A DNA stretch of 64,000 bases from NCBI GenBank assembly GCA_002170395.1, contig NHEJ01000007.1, forward strand, positions 43,955 to 107,954, given 5' to 3'. The stretch's first letter is position 1, and every line of letters begins with the position of its first letter. The notes beneath the pieces were generated by a model, which saw only the letters and a list, made by a program, of their open reading frames with translations, was not told where the DNA came from and did no database searches. The DNA is from Betaproteobacteria bacterium TMED82 (lineage in GTDB: Bacteria; Pseudomonadota; Gammaproteobacteria; Burkholderiales; Burkholderiaceae_A). Shown one piece after another: positions 20,211 to 30,591 of the stretch. The translations under genes were made by a program, and so were the position numbers.

Positions 20211-21326
20211 TCAATTTAAGAGTTCAGCAACTTCTGCCAAAAACTTTTTATCAAAAAATTCTTGAGAAAATTGTAAAGCATTTTTTTTACAATCGATAGG
20301 GTTAAAATTCATTTTTGAGAACTTTTCAATTAGTTTTGCTAGTTCCTTTGGACACTCAGTGTTGAATAGTAATCCAGTTCCTGTTTTTTCCCTATCTATA
20401 TCTATCACCGTTTCGCTGGCTCCTCCTTCCCTAAAAGCTAACACGGGAATTCCACAGGCTTGAGATTCAACCACAGAGATTCCAAAATCCTCTTTGGAAG
20501 CTTGAATCAAACCCTTCGATCCAAGCATTAATTTTATTTTCTCATCATCACTAAGGTAACCAAGGAAGGCTACATTCTTTGGCGCTATCCGTTTTAAATA
20601 GTCTAGTTCGGGACCGCTACCCGCTATGAATAATTTTTTACTTGGTAAATGAGTAAAGGCTCTTATTATTAAATCTACTTTCTTATAGGGCACCAATCTG
20701 CAGATTGATACGAATCCCCCATGTGCCTCGAAATCTTTTATTTTTGGAATGTATACAGGGGGATAAACTACTGAAGAATCCTCATGCCAACATTTTTTTA
20801 TTCTACGTTGAACAAACTTACTGTTCGCAAGAATCTTATTCGGACGTCTCGAGGCTTTTTTATCCCATTCTCTTAAATTGTGAATTTGTCTTTGTATTAC
20901 TTTACTTAAGACTGTGGGAAAGCTATGGTTTTTCAGATACTCCATCTCCATATCCCAAGCCCATCTCATGGGAGTATGAACATATGCAAGGTGTTTACAT
21001 GAGATTTTTTTTTTTACAATACCATGAGAAAAAGCCCACGAGCTACTTATAATTAAATCATAGGTTTTTAGCTCTAGCTGCTCTATTGCTCTTGGCATTA
21101 GCCAAGCAAATAACCTGTAGTTATCAGTTACCGTAGGAAGATATTGTACGAAACTTGTTTTTATAGGGTGTTTTGTGGGTACAGATATCACATTTGAATT
21201 TCTTTGTTTTAAAAGTGTGTAAACCTGAGCATTTGGAAAATGATAAAGAATTCTTTCTAAAACTCGTTCAGCACCGGCTCTCGTGACAAGCCAGTCATGG
21301 ACGATAGCCACTCGCATTTTAGGCAC
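20211..21326 (-). CDS. Glycosyltransferase family 4
   Basis: VAIVHDWLVTRAGAERVLERILYHFP..CRLVPYKKVDLIIRAF..SKEDFGISVVESQACGIPVLAFREGGASETV. Confidence 0.9.
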   Translation of the reverse strand: MPKMRVAIVHDWLVTRAGAERVLERILYHFPNAQVYTLLKQRNSNVISVPTKHPIKTSFVQYLPTVTDNYRLFAWLMPRAIEQLELKTYDLIISSSWAFSHGIVKKKISCKHLAYVHTPMRWAWDMEMEYLKNHSFPTVLSKVIQRQIHNLREWDKKASRRPNKILANSKFVQRRIKKCWHEDSSVVYPPVYIPKIKDFEAHGGFVSICRLVPYKKVDLIIRAFTHLPSKKLFIAGSGPELDYLKRIAPKNVAFLGYLSDDEKIKLMLGSKGLIQASKEDFGISVVESQACGIPVLAFREGGASETVIDIDREKTGTGLLFNTECPKELAKLIEKFSKMNFNPIDCKKNALQFSQEFFDKKFLAEVAELLN

Positions 21327-22200
21327 CTGAGCTCAATAAATGATCATAATCATTACTAAGCATCAACGATAGCGTTTGCTCTAAGGGAATAAAGTTTACA
21401 AACTTCCCATGTTTTTTTAAGAACGAATAAAGCTTGCTGGGATCACCTTTTAAAACTTTTCTCTCTTTTTGTCTGATGAATTTACTTTCCATCTCTAGCG
21501 AAGGAAAATGACCAGTCATATTTTCGATCTTTTTTATAATTACTTCGAGATTATATGTTTTTCCAGTACAAATATTAAAAATCTCAGTTGGAGTATCAAT
21601 TTCAATTAAAGATCTTAAAACGTAAGTTACCCATCGTATATCATTGAACTCCCGCTCAACATTTAGATTTCCCAGTTTTAAAGTTGGTAACTTTTTCTTA
21701 AATGAATTAATCAATTTTGGGATAAAGAAAGAATTATCTTGGCCAATGCCTGTACAGTTAAATAAACGAAGAATCACCACGTCAGAGGTCATGGCGGAGG
21801 TTTTGCATATATACTCCATTGCTAATTTACTAGTTGCATAATGCCCCTCGGGCTGCAATTTATGATTTTCACTCACTTGAAGACTAGAATTGCTATAAAC
21901 ATGCCCGGTACTGGCGATAAAAATTTTTTTATTTTTAAAAAATTGTTCGATTCCTGATATTAAATTTTGACTTCCTATTACGTTGTTAAAATAAAAATCT
22001 TCTGCTTTATGATTAAGTTGATGACTTAACCCCGCTAAATGAACAACTTGATCAAACTCACTTTCTCTCAGCTCTTGAGCGAGAGATTTCTGGTCTAAAA
22101 GATTTGATTTTAAGGGAATTGGACAATGCCCACTTTTCGCCAATTCATTGGAGAGATGTTTGCCGATAAATCCATTGGATCCCGTAATTAAAATTTTCAT
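21319..22200 (-). CDS. rmd: NAD-dependent epimerase/dehydratase; candidate GDP-6-deoxy-4-keto-D-mannose reductase
   Basis: [81 protein letters not shown]; adjacent to gmd. Confidence 0.72.
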   Translation of the reverse strand: MKILITGSNGFIGKHLSNELAKSGHCPIPLKSNLLDQKSLAQELRESEFDQVVHLAGLSHQLNHKAEDFYFNNVIGSQNLISGIEQFFKNKKIFIASTGHVYSNSSLQVSENHKLQPEGHYATSKLAMEYICKTSAMTSDVVILRLFNCTGIGQDNSFFIPKLINSFKKKLPTLKLGNLNVEREFNDIRWVTYVLRSLIEIDTPTEIFNICTGKTYNLEVIIKKIENMTGHFPSLEMESKFIRQKERKVLKGDPSKLYSFLKKHGKFVNFIPLEQTLSLMLSNDYDHLLSSGA

Positions 22201-23228
22201 CTTTGAAGTGTTAACCTCTCAATATCTCTTTCGACCATCATCTTTGCAAGGTCTTCAAGATTTGTTTTGGGTTCCCAATTAAGATCGGCTCTTGCAAGAC
22301 TTGCATCCCCAAGTAATGAATCTACCTCAGCAGGCCTGTAGAACTGACTGCTTACCTCTAAAACAATTTCTCCAGTTCTTTTGTTGATAGCATATTCTTT
22401 ATCTTTTGCTCCAAAAAATTCAATATCCATTCCTGCTGCTCTAAAAGCCAATTTAGCAAAATTTCTGATGGTTTCGTTTTTACCAGTAGCAAGAACATAT
22501 GACTTAGGCTCTTTGGCTTGAAGCATTTTCCACATTCCTACAACGTAATCTTTTGCATAGCCCCAGTCCCTTTTAGCATCTAAATTACCCAGTATTAATT
22601 TCTTTTGCATATTTAATTTGATACCAGAAACTGCCTTAGAGATTTTACGAGTTACGAATTCTTCTCCCCTCAAAGGACTTTCGTGATTAAAAAGAATTCC
22701 GGCAGCACCAAATATATTATAACTTTCGCGGTAGTTTACAGTAATCCAGTGAGCATATAACTTGGATACTGCGTAGGGACTTCTGGGATAAAAAGGAGTT
22801 TTTTCATTTTGCATATCTGCTTGAACCTTGCCATACATTTCAGAGGTGCTAGCTTGATAAAATTTAATACTTGGATTTACTAGTCTTATAGCCTCTAAAA
22901 TATTTAGTGTTCCTATCGCATTTATTTGACTTGTGGCAGATGGATTTGAAAAGCTTGAAGTGACAAAGCTTTGAGCAGCTAAGTTATAAATTTCAGTTGG
23001 TTCAAATTTATTTAGTAAAACGACCATACCATTTGAGTCTGTAACATCATTCTCTTCTAATGTTACGTTGGGGTGAGCTAGTAATTTTAGTTCTTTTAAT
23101 CGCCATAAATTCAATGTACTAGATCTTCTGTAACACCCGATGACTTCATAATTCTTTTCTAGTAAATATTGGCAGAGGTAAGCTCCATCTTGCCCAGTAA
23201 TTCCAGTAATAATTGCTTTTTTTCCCAA
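22197..23228 (-). CDS. gmd: GDP-mannose 4,6-dehydratase
   Basis: [104 protein letters not shown]. Confidence 0.96.
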   Translation of the reverse strand: MGKKAIITGITGQDGAYLCQYLLEKNYEVIGCYRRSSTLNLWRLKELKLLAHPNVTLEENDVTDSNGMVVLLNKFEPTEIYNLAAQSFVTSSFSNPSATSQINAIGTLNILEAIRLVNPSIKFYQASTSEMYGKVQADMQNEKTPFYPRSPYAVSKLYAHWITVNYRESYNIFGAAGILFNHESPLRGEEFVTRKISKAVSGIKLNMQKKLILGNLDAKRDWGYAKDYVVGMWKMLQAKEPKSYVLATGKNETIRNFAKLAFRAAGMDIEFFGAKDKEYAINKRTGEIVLEVSSQFYRPAEVDSLLGDASLARADLNWEPKTNLEDLAKMMVERDIERLTLQR

Positions 23229-23263
23229 AATTAATTTCCTATTAAAAAAATAGTCTGTAGCTA

Positions 23264-24070
23264 TTGATTATAAAAATATTTACTATCTTATTAATGAATG
23301 TGTCTTTCTTGCTTAATATGACCCGCCAAGATTTTAGAGATCGGTACGCCGGTTCTGTGGTTGGTGTAGCATGGGCAGTAATAAATCCTTTGATTATGAT
23401 ACTGTTATATCTTATTATCTTCTCGGAAATAATGGGTGCAAAATTACCAGGAAATTCATCTTTAGATAGTTTTAGCACTTATTTAATTTCAGGGTTACTA
23501 CCTTGGTTTGCTTTCTCCAACACATTTTTAAGAACCACTACGGTCTTTCAAGATAAAAAACACATAGTATCAAAGGTAAGGGTGAACTTGTATATTTTTC
23601 CAGCTTACATCGTTTTGTCAGAGTCATTAACTTTTGCCGTTTCAATTTCATTGTTTATTTTACTCTACAACACATTTTTAAATGGTAGCTTGTCGTTAAT
23701 TTTGTTAGTTTTTATTCTGTTAGTTTTTTTTTTACAGCAGATATTTGCGCTAGCAATTGGCCTCATGTTCTCAATCTTTAATGTATTTTTCAGAGATATA
23801 AAAGAGTTTGTGACAATTTTTTTAAATATATGGTTTTGGTTTACTCCCATCATTTGGGTGCCATCAATTGCGCCTATTTGGTTGCAAAAAATACAAGAAG
23901 TTTTTAATCCAGCATATTGGTTCATATCAAGCTATCAAAATATTTTTGTTTACGGAAAAACTCCAGAACTGAGTCACTTAATGCTACTTATCCTATGCTT
24001 CCTTTTTTTTGCAACCATAAGTCTGTTATTGTTAAATTTTTTTGAAAGAGAAGTTCGAGATGGTATTTGA
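23264..24070 (+). CDS. wzm: O-polysaccharide ABC transporter permease (Wzm-like)
   Basis: [61 protein letters not shown]; followed by Wzt-like ATPase. Confidence 0.9.
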   Translation: MIIKIFTILLMNVSFLLNMTRQDFRDRYAGSVVGVAWAVINPLIMILLYLIIFSEIMGAKLPGNSSLDSFSTYLISGLLPWFAFSNTFLRTTTVFQDKKHIVSKVRVNLYIFPAYIVLSESLTFAVSISLFILLYNTFLNGSLSLILLVFILLVFFLQQIFALAIGLMFSIFNVFFRDIKEFVTIFLNIWFWFTPIIWVPSIAPIWLQKIQEVFNPAYWFISSYQNIFVYGKTPELSHLMLLILCFLFFATISLLLLNFFEREVRDGI

Positions 24071-24102
24071 TCTGAAAAACACCATGGATATTAGAATAAG
24101 TT

Positions 24103-25296
24103 GTGCTTAAAGTAAAAAAACTCTACAAAAGTTTTCGACTCTACAAAAAACCATCAGACCGAATTTTTGAGGTGCTTTTTAATTCAAAGAGGCATACAAA
24201 TTGTGAGGTTCTGAAAAATATTAATTTTAGATTAGGACCTGGTGAGTCTTTAGGGGTAATCGGGCCAAATGGGGCTGGGAAATCCACACTACTAAAGCTT
24301 ATCGTCGGAATTCTTTTGCCTGACTCTGGGCAAATAGATACCAGTGGAAGGATTGCTGGGTTGGTTGAGCTGGGTACTGGCTTTAATCCTGAACTAACTG
24401 GTTTAGAAAACGTAAAAAATAATGCTCTTTTATTAGGGATGTCGGCGAACGAGTTGAACTCAAAATTAGACAATATCCTAGATTTTGCTGAACTTGGACC
24501 GTATATTCAGAATCCTTTAAAAACATATTCTTCAGGGATGGTTATGAGATTAGCTTTTGCCACTGCAGTCCATTCAGATCCTGAATGCTTTGTTGTTGAT
24601 GAAGCTTTATCGGTTGGGGACTCTTATTTTCAGCAAAAATGTATTCGCAAGATAATGGATTTCAGGTCAAAGGGAGGTTCTTTACTCTTTGTATCCCATG
24701 ATCTAAATGCAGTGAAGTTACTGTGCTCAAATGTACTAGTTTTAGATGAAGGGGAGGTTGTAGCTTATGAAAACCCTGAGGGAGCAGTAAATTTTTACAA
24801 CAAATTAATTTCAAGATATAAACCTTCAGTCCAAGATTCAGAACGAAATGTATCGTGTGGATATGGCACTTTACGTGCGATAATTACGGAAGTGTCCATG
24901 AACGGGCTTACGGATAACAATCTAAAATTTACCTCTGGACAACATGTTACTTTAAAAATTAAAATTAGATGTAACGACGACATCAGAGATTTTGTTATTG
25001 GTTTCATGATTCGGGATCGATTTGGGCAAGATATTTTTGGAACCAATACCTACCTGAGCGAAATTGACCTGTCTCCCAAAAAGGGAGCGGCGCTCGACGT
25101 CGATTGGAATTTTGATTTAAATATTGGGGTTGGCGGCTACTCTTTGTCTGTAGCACTGCATAGAGGCCCGGATCACACTGTTGAATGTTTACATTGGCAG
25201 GATGCGGCAATGATGTTTGAAATTACAGGGTTCTCTGGTAATGCTTTCGCTGGTTTGTGTCGATTGGAGCCAACATTTAATGTTCAGATTAGTTAG
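24103..25296 (+). CDS. wzt: O-polysaccharide ABC transporter ATPase with C-terminal carbohydrate-binding-like domain (Wzt-like)
   Basis: GPNGAGKSTLLKLI, YSSGMVMRLAFATAVHSDPECFVVDEALSVGDSYFQQKC; ~150-aa C-terminal beta-rich extension; GTG start. Confidence 0.92.
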   Translation: MLKVKKLYKSFRLYKKPSDRIFEVLFNSKRHTNCEVLKNINFRLGPGESLGVIGPNGAGKSTLLKLIVGILLPDSGQIDTSGRIAGLVELGTGFNPELTGLENVKNNALLLGMSANELNSKLDNILDFAELGPYIQNPLKTYSSGMVMRLAFATAVHSDPECFVVDEALSVGDSYFQQKCIRKIMDFRSKGGSLLFVSHDLNAVKLLCSNVLVLDEGEVVAYENPEGAVNFYNKLISRYKPSVQDSERNVSCGYGTLRAIITEVSMNGLTDNNLKFTSGQHVTLKIKIRCNDDIRDFVIGFMIRDRFGQDIFGTNTYLSEIDLSPKKGAALDVDWNFDLNIGVGGYSLSVALHRGPDHTVECLHWQDAAMMFEITGFSGNAFAGLCRLEPTFNVQIS

Positions 25297-25317
25297 TCTT
25301 AGCACTAAAATATTAAG

Positions 25318-26583
25318 ATGGAAGAATTTTTCTACAAAAGGTTTGAAGAGGGTCATCGAGGGCTCCCCGAAGAGATAAAAAAAAGGCTTGGAGTTTATAA
25401 ACCGGTTCTGTCTTTGATAAAGGAAAATTTTGGTGAAGTGAGGTTTGTGGACCTGGGCTGTGGTAGAGGCGAGTTTGTGGAAATTGCTGCAAGTCTTGGC
25501 ATTGATGGAATTGGAGTCGATTGCAATTCTGCAATGATGGATGGAAAGAAAACTGTTGGAGTGACTTTTGTTCAAGCGAATATTCAGAATTGGTTAAAAA
25601 GTCAGAATGATCAACAGTTTCATATAGTTTCTGCAATTCATGTTTTAGAGCATCTTTCTTTTGAAGATACAATTGATGTTGTTAAGGAAATCGAAAGGGT
25701 GTTGGTTCCTGGTGGGCTGGTTATTATCGAAACTCCAAATCCGGAAAATATAATTGTTGCGGGATGCAATTTTTACACCGACCCTACTCATGAAAAACCC
25801 ATCCCTCCGTCCCTGCTCTCTTACCTTTTTTCAGATGGCGATTTCAAGTGGGTGTCCGTTTGGAGGCTTAATGGTCCGCTTTTAGAAAAAGAAAAGATTA
25901 CTCTTTTAGATGTTTTAGGCGGAGTTAGTCCTGACTATTCCCTTTTAGCTCTCAAAAAAAGTTCTAACGGTAGTGGTAGCTTGGACTATAAGTTAAAAGC
26001 TTTGATTGGGAAAAGTCCTGGATATGATTTGAATCAGCTGGGGCTTTTTTTTGAGACTCGCTTTGCCAATGAATTTTCTAAATTGAAATTTACCACTTAT
26101 CAGAGCGTGAGTGCAGCAAATGAACTTTTAGATACAGTAAGCGGTGATTTTAAGAAAATTTCGGGAGATTTTAATAGACGTATTGAGCTTCTATCGAACA
26201 ACCTCGATAAAACCATTATGCAATTATCTGAAACAAATGACAGGTTGTATCGCGTAGAAGAATTGAATACGAAAGCGCAGGAGGAATTACGCCTGGTTTT
26301 GCATAGTCGTTCTTGGAAAATAACGAAACCATTGAGACTATTGAATCGTATTGGTCTTCGTATCACTCAGATAATAAAAAATTTTTTTTTTAATTTTAAA
26401 ACTTTAAGTTTGGAAGAATTTATTAGCTTATATAAAATTAAAATTATCAAAATTTTCATATCATGGAAAATGATTTCGAAGAGCTCAGATATAGCTAGTT
26501 GGGGAAATGGTTCGACGGGAGTGAGTGCCTCACGATATTTAAAAATCGTCAAAAGACACTCAAAGGAAAAAAAGAATGATTAA
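25318..26583 (+). CDS. SAM-dependent methyltransferase with C-terminal coiled-coil (WbdD-like architecture)
   Basis: VRFVDLGCGRGEFVEIAASLGIDGIGVDCN..VSAIHVLEHLSF..GGLVIIETPNPEN; then heptad-rich region and HSRSWKITKPLRLLNRIG tail. Confidence 0.82.
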   Translation: MEEFFYKRFEEGHRGLPEEIKKRLGVYKPVLSLIKENFGEVRFVDLGCGRGEFVEIAASLGIDGIGVDCNSAMMDGKKTVGVTFVQANIQNWLKSQNDQQFHIVSAIHVLEHLSFEDTIDVVKEIERVLVPGGLVIIETPNPENIIVAGCNFYTDPTHEKPIPPSLLSYLFSDGDFKWVSVWRLNGPLLEKEKITLLDVLGGVSPDYSLLALKKSSNGSGSLDYKLKALIGKSPGYDLNQLGLFFETRFANEFSKLKFTTYQSVSAANELLDTVSGDFKKISGDFNRRIELLSNNLDKTIMQLSETNDRLYRVEELNTKAQEELRLVLHSRSWKITKPLRLLNRIGLRITQIIKNFFFNFKTLSLEEFISLYKIKIIKIFISWKMISKSSDIASWGNGSTGVSASRYLKIVKRHSKEKKND

Positions 26584-26586
26584 AGC

Positions 26587-29500
26587 GTGAAAGTTCTCAT
26601 TGATTTGCAAGGCGCTCAAGCGTCTAATGCAAAAAGAGGAATTGGTAGGTACTCCCTAGCTTTGGCAGAATCAATTTTTGCCTTAGAGTTAGATTGGCTT
26701 GAAGTTCATATTTTACTAAACTTTTCCCTGCGTGAGACCGCCGCTGATTTAAGAAATCATTTTCATTCTAAATGCCCTCAGGACCATATCCACGGATTTT
26801 TCCTCCCAGATAAAGACTCATACTCCGCATCTTTCTATGCCCAAGCTTCTTTAATCAGAAATTTTGTAATTGATTCAGTCAGCCCAGATGTAGTTCTACT
26901 TACTAGCTTTTTTGAAGCTCCGGAGAGTGGTGTGGTGATTGACTTACAAACAAACTCGAAACATCTTAATGCGATCGTTTTATATGATCTCATTCCGCTT
27001 CTCCATCAAGATATTTATCTCACTAATTCGAAAGAGAAGGCATGGTATTTACACAAGGTAAAAAAAATAAAAGAAGCTGACTTAATTATGGCAATTTCAA
27101 AGTACACGGAGTCTTGTACAAAACGAGAGCTTCTCATAAGTGCAGACAGACTCGCCTTCATCGGAGGTGGGGTTGATCAAAAGTTTTTCTCTCGCGGGTA
27201 TGCAGGACCCTCAGTTGCTAGAAAAAACAGGAAAAAAAATGCTGATACTTTTATGTTGCAGATCAAAAAGAACTTTTTATTTTGCGTCTCAGGGATAGAT
27301 CCAAGAAAAAACTTAGAATTTCTAATTGAAGGGTTTTCTAAATTGGAAGAAAGTATTCGGGCTGATTTACAACTCGTTATTACGTGTAAGGTTGATAAAA
27401 GTACGACAATAATATTAGACAAGCTGCTGGATAAATTTTCTCTAAGTCATAGCGACGTTATTTTCACAGGCTATGTTGACGAACTTCAGCTGAGACAGTT
27501 GTATATCGACTGTTACTTATTTGTATTTCCCTCATGGGAAGAAGGATTGGGATTGCCAGTATTGGAAGCCATGTCATGTGGAGCCCCATGTATTTTTTCC
27601 AATGTGGCCAGTTTAAAGGAGTTTGAAGCGAGTGAATTAAACACATTCGATCCGCTTGATATCTCTGACTTAGTAAAAAAAATTTCCGACGTCATCGAAT
27701 ACCCCTCAAAGTATCTGGCATTAGTAAACTTGAGTTCAACTATTGCCAAAAGATACACTTGGAACGCTGTCGCTGAAAGAGCAATATCATCACTAAAGGA
27801 AAAAACTCTAAACAGAAAAGTTGATTTCCAGAAAAGAGACGGGGAGAAAAATTTATCCTTAGCTTATTTGTCACCTTTACCTCCAGATAAAAGCGGTATA
27901 GCAGACTACAGTTTTCTGTTGATCAAGTATTTAACAAAATTTTACGAAATCACTGTGATCTTGCCTAGAAACAGCAAAGAAAAATCAAGCTTTAGTGATT
28001 CGAATTTACATTTTCTTAGTGAAGAAAAATTTAAAGTTCGATTTGACGACTTCGATAGAGTTCTTTATCACTTTGGAAATTCAAAATTTCATATTAATTA
28101 TTTGAGTCTTATCCAAAATTATCCTGGGGTTGCAGTTTTACACGATTTTTCTCTAGACGGTGTGGTCAGTTTGTTACCAGAGAGGGAAAAGTGGTTATGG
28201 GTTAGCCACGGGATATCAGCAAATTACCTAAAGCAAAACTCTACAGAAAAAAAAATTGATGTTATTTTTCCTCAAAATCTGCCAATAATAGATTCCTCGC
28301 TTGGCGTCATTCTGCATTCGAATCACGCTTTGAATATGATGCAAAAGTGGTATGGAGACGAAGGCACATTCAAATGTGAAGTTGTACCCTTTTTGAAGGA
28401 GATCCCACAAAAACTAGAAAAAAAGCTTGCATTGAAGAAGTTAAATATTGGTGATGAGTTTATTGTTGCCGCCTTTGGTTATCTTGGGGTTTCAAAAATG
28501 AATCTTGAACTCATTGAAGCCTGGTCCGAGTCGCAGTTAGCAAAAAAATCAATCCTGGTTTTCGTGGGAGAGTTAGTTGATAGTGATTTAACAAAGAGTT
28601 TGACGACTTTGATTAATACGCTGCCAGAGCCCAATAGAGTTTTGATTACCAACTGGGTGGATGATCAGGTTTACAAAGCTTGGTTTTCGGTTGCCGAAAT
28701 CGCAGTCCAGTTAAGAAAAAACTCAAGAGGGGAAACGTCTGCAGCTCTTTTAGACTGTTTAGCCAACAAGCTGCCTACTATAACTAATAATCATGGAGAC
28801 ACTTTAAATTTAACTTCTAATGAAGTTTATCTTTTGCCTGAGAATTTTTCTGTTAAGGCTCTTGGTAGAGCATTGGAACACATGTTTGAAAATGAAAAGT
28901 TTAGAGCAGAGCTCGCAAAAAATGGTTTGAAACACGTTTCTGAGAATAATAAGCCTGCAGTATGTTCAGCTACTTATCATTCAAAAATAGAAAAATTTTA
29001 CAGAAATGAAAACTTGAAGCCATTTCGGTCTATTGAAAAACTAAAAAAGAAAAATTTGCTCCCCGTTACTAGCGTTGGGCAACAAGGTTTCGTAAACGCA
29101 CTAGTTAAGTCCAATTCTGACTCAGTTAGACGCCCGTCAATATTTATCGATATTTCAGAATTAACACAGAGGGATCTTCGCACCGGAATACAGAGAGTGG
29201 TGAGAAATATTTTAAGAAATCTTGTAATTAACTTTGTAACTGATCGCACTTTTAGGATAGAGCCTGTCTTTATAAACCCTTCAATGGAAAAATATGAATT
29301 TGCAGGAGAATTTATCTCTAATTTTCTCGAGTTAAATGAAAGGCTGGAAAATAAGCAGATAGAGCCAAAAAGGGGGGATATTTTTTTAGGTTTAGATTTA
29401 GCGCCTATTTTGATTCCAAAAAAAAAGGAAATTTTAGATGAGTTAGTTTTGCAAGGAGTAAACATTCAATTTGTTGTCTACGATATTATCCCTTTGGTCA

Positions 29501-30288
29501 ATCCTGAATTCTTTCCTCGCGGTGCTCATGAGCAATTTAAATTGTGGTTTCGAACAGTATCAAATTACCAAAAGTTAATTTGTATTAGCAAATCTACCGA
29601 GGCGGAAGTTAGGCATTGGCTAAAGACTTTTTTTCCAGAAAGGCTCGAACGATTAAAAATTCGGAATTTTAAGTTAGGAAATTCTTTATTGTCTGATGAT
29701 TTAACTCATGGATATCCGAGGAGTGCGGAGACAATTCTCAAAATTGCAAAGGAGAAACGGTTATTCATAATGGTTGGAACAGTTGAGCCCAGGAAGGGCC
29801 ACCAGCAAGTTCTTGATGCGTTTAATCTCATGTGGGAGAAAGGTGAAGATCCCGCATTATTGATTATTGGAAAAAAAGGTTGGAATGTTGATGAACTCGT
29901 TGAGCAAATTGAATCGTGCAAATTCTTTCGAAAGCATCTCCTATGGTTGAAAGATTGTTCAGATGAATTTTTGTTGAGGCTTTACGCTGAGGCTACTGGG
30001 CTAATAGCCGCTTCCTACGCTGAAGGATACGGACTCCCTGTAGTTGAATCTCAAAATTTTGGACTTTCTGTGTTTGCTAGAGATATACCTGTTTTTAGAG
30101 AAATTAATGAATCGTTTAAAAACATTCATCTATTTTCTGCTTCTTCGGCCCAGCGGCTACAGCAGTCATTTATTAAATGGAGGAATGGCTTAGAAATCTC
30201 AAAATCTGAAAAAACACGTAGTATTGAGCCAGATTGTTGGGAGAATGCAACAAAAGAGCTTCAGAAAATCATTTTTGATAACTCATAA
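26587..30288 (+). CDS. Multidomain glycosyltransferase (three GT4-like modules)
   Basis: 1233 aa; modules begin at MKVLIDLQGAQASNAKRGIGRYS, NLSLAYLSPLPPDKSGIADYS, IFIDISELTQRDLRTGIQRVV; two EEGLGLPVLEAMS / AEGYGLPVVESQN signatures; GTG start. Confidence 0.88.
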   Translation: MKVLIDLQGAQASNAKRGIGRYSLALAESIFALELDWLEVHILLNFSLRETAADLRNHFHSKCPQDHIHGFFLPDKDSYSASFYAQASLIRNFVIDSVSPDVVLLTSFFEAPESGVVIDLQTNSKHLNAIVLYDLIPLLHQDIYLTNSKEKAWYLHKVKKIKEADLIMAISKYTESCTKRELLISADRLAFIGGGVDQKFFSRGYAGPSVARKNRKKNADTFMLQIKKNFLFCVSGIDPRKNLEFLIEGFSKLEESIRADLQLVITCKVDKSTTIILDKLLDKFSLSHSDVIFTGYVDELQLRQLYIDCYLFVFPSWEEGLGLPVLEAMSCGAPCIFSNVASLKEFEASELNTFDPLDISDLVKKISDVIEYPSKYLALVNLSSTIAKRYTWNAVAERAISSLKEKTLNRKVDFQKRDGEKNLSLAYLSPLPPDKSGIADYSFLLIKYLTKFYEITVILPRNSKEKSSFSDSNLHFLSEEKFKVRFDDFDRVLYHFGNSKFHINYLSLIQNYPGVAVLHDFSLDGVVSLLPEREKWLWVSHGISANYLKQNSTEKKIDVIFPQNLPIIDSSLGVILHSNHALNMMQKWYGDEGTFKCEVVPFLKEIPQKLEKKLALKKLNIGDEFIVAAFGYLGVSKMNLELIEAWSESQLAKKSILVFVGELVDSDLTKSLTTLINTLPEPNRVLITNWVDDQVYKAWFSVAEIAVQLRKNSRGETSAALLDCLANKLPTITNNHGDTLNLTSNEVYLLPENFSVKALGRALEHMFENEKFRAELAKNGLKHVSENNKPAVCSATYHSKIEKFYRNENLKPFRSIEKLKKKNLLPVTSVGQQGFVNALVKSNSDSVRRPSIFIDISELTQRDLRTGIQRVVRNILRNLVINFVTDRTFRIEPVFINPSMEKYEFAGEFISNFLELNERLENKQIEPKRGDIFLGLDLAPILIPKKKEILDELVLQGVNIQFVVYDIIPLVNPEFFPRGAHEQFKLWFRTVSNYQKLICISKSTEAEVRHWLKTFFPERLERLKIRNFKLGNSLLSDDLTHGYPRSAETILKIAKEKRLFIMVGTVEPRKGHQQVLDAFNLMWEKGEDPALLIIGKKGWNVDELVEQIESCKFFRKHLLWLKDCSDEFLLRLYAEATGLIAASYAEGYGLPVVESQNFGLSVFARDIPVFREINESFKNIHLFSASSAQRLQQSFIKWRNGLEISKSEKTRSIEPDCWENATKELQKIIFDNS

Positions 30289-30337
30289 ACTTTCACAGCA
30301 GAGATACACTTGTTAAACTTTAGCTGTTAGAGTTTTT

Positions 30338-30360
30338 CGATTTCTCAACTAGTGAAATCG
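30338..30360. other. Inverted repeat CGATTTC-N9-GAAATCG upstream of the giant repeat protein gene
   Basis: Seen directly; T-run follows after 13 nt, so terminator function uncertain. Confidence 0.4.
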
Positions 30361-30437
30361 GCAGAACTTAGCCTTTTTTAAGTTAGTTTCGGTAATTAGG
30401 TTAAGTTTTTTGCAAGATTTGAAAGACACTTAATGGA

Positions 30438-30495
30438 TAAATTTGTTGAATTTCAGGGCAAAGTTGTAGAGTCGGTGAGTAAATTTGTCCAATTT
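30438..30495. repeat. Two 16-bp near-identical direct repeats (TAAATTTGTtgAATTT / TAAATTTGTccAATTT), start-to-start 42 bp
   Basis: 30438-30453 and 30480-30495, 14/16 identical. Confidence 0.6.
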
Positions 30496-30551
30496 GCTGA
30501 GTTGATGGAGTATACTTTTAGTATCTTCAATTGTTTCGATTATTATAAGTT

Positions 30552-30565
30552 GCAGGTTAACCTGC
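30552..30565. promoter_or_regulatory. Perfect 14-bp palindrome GCAGGTTAACCTGC in the 5' region of the giant repeat protein gene
   Basis: Seen directly, ends 26 bp before the ATG; operator or 5'-UTR hairpin possible. Confidence 0.5.
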
Positions 30566-30591
30566 GTTTTAGTTAAAAAAAGGGAAAAAAC

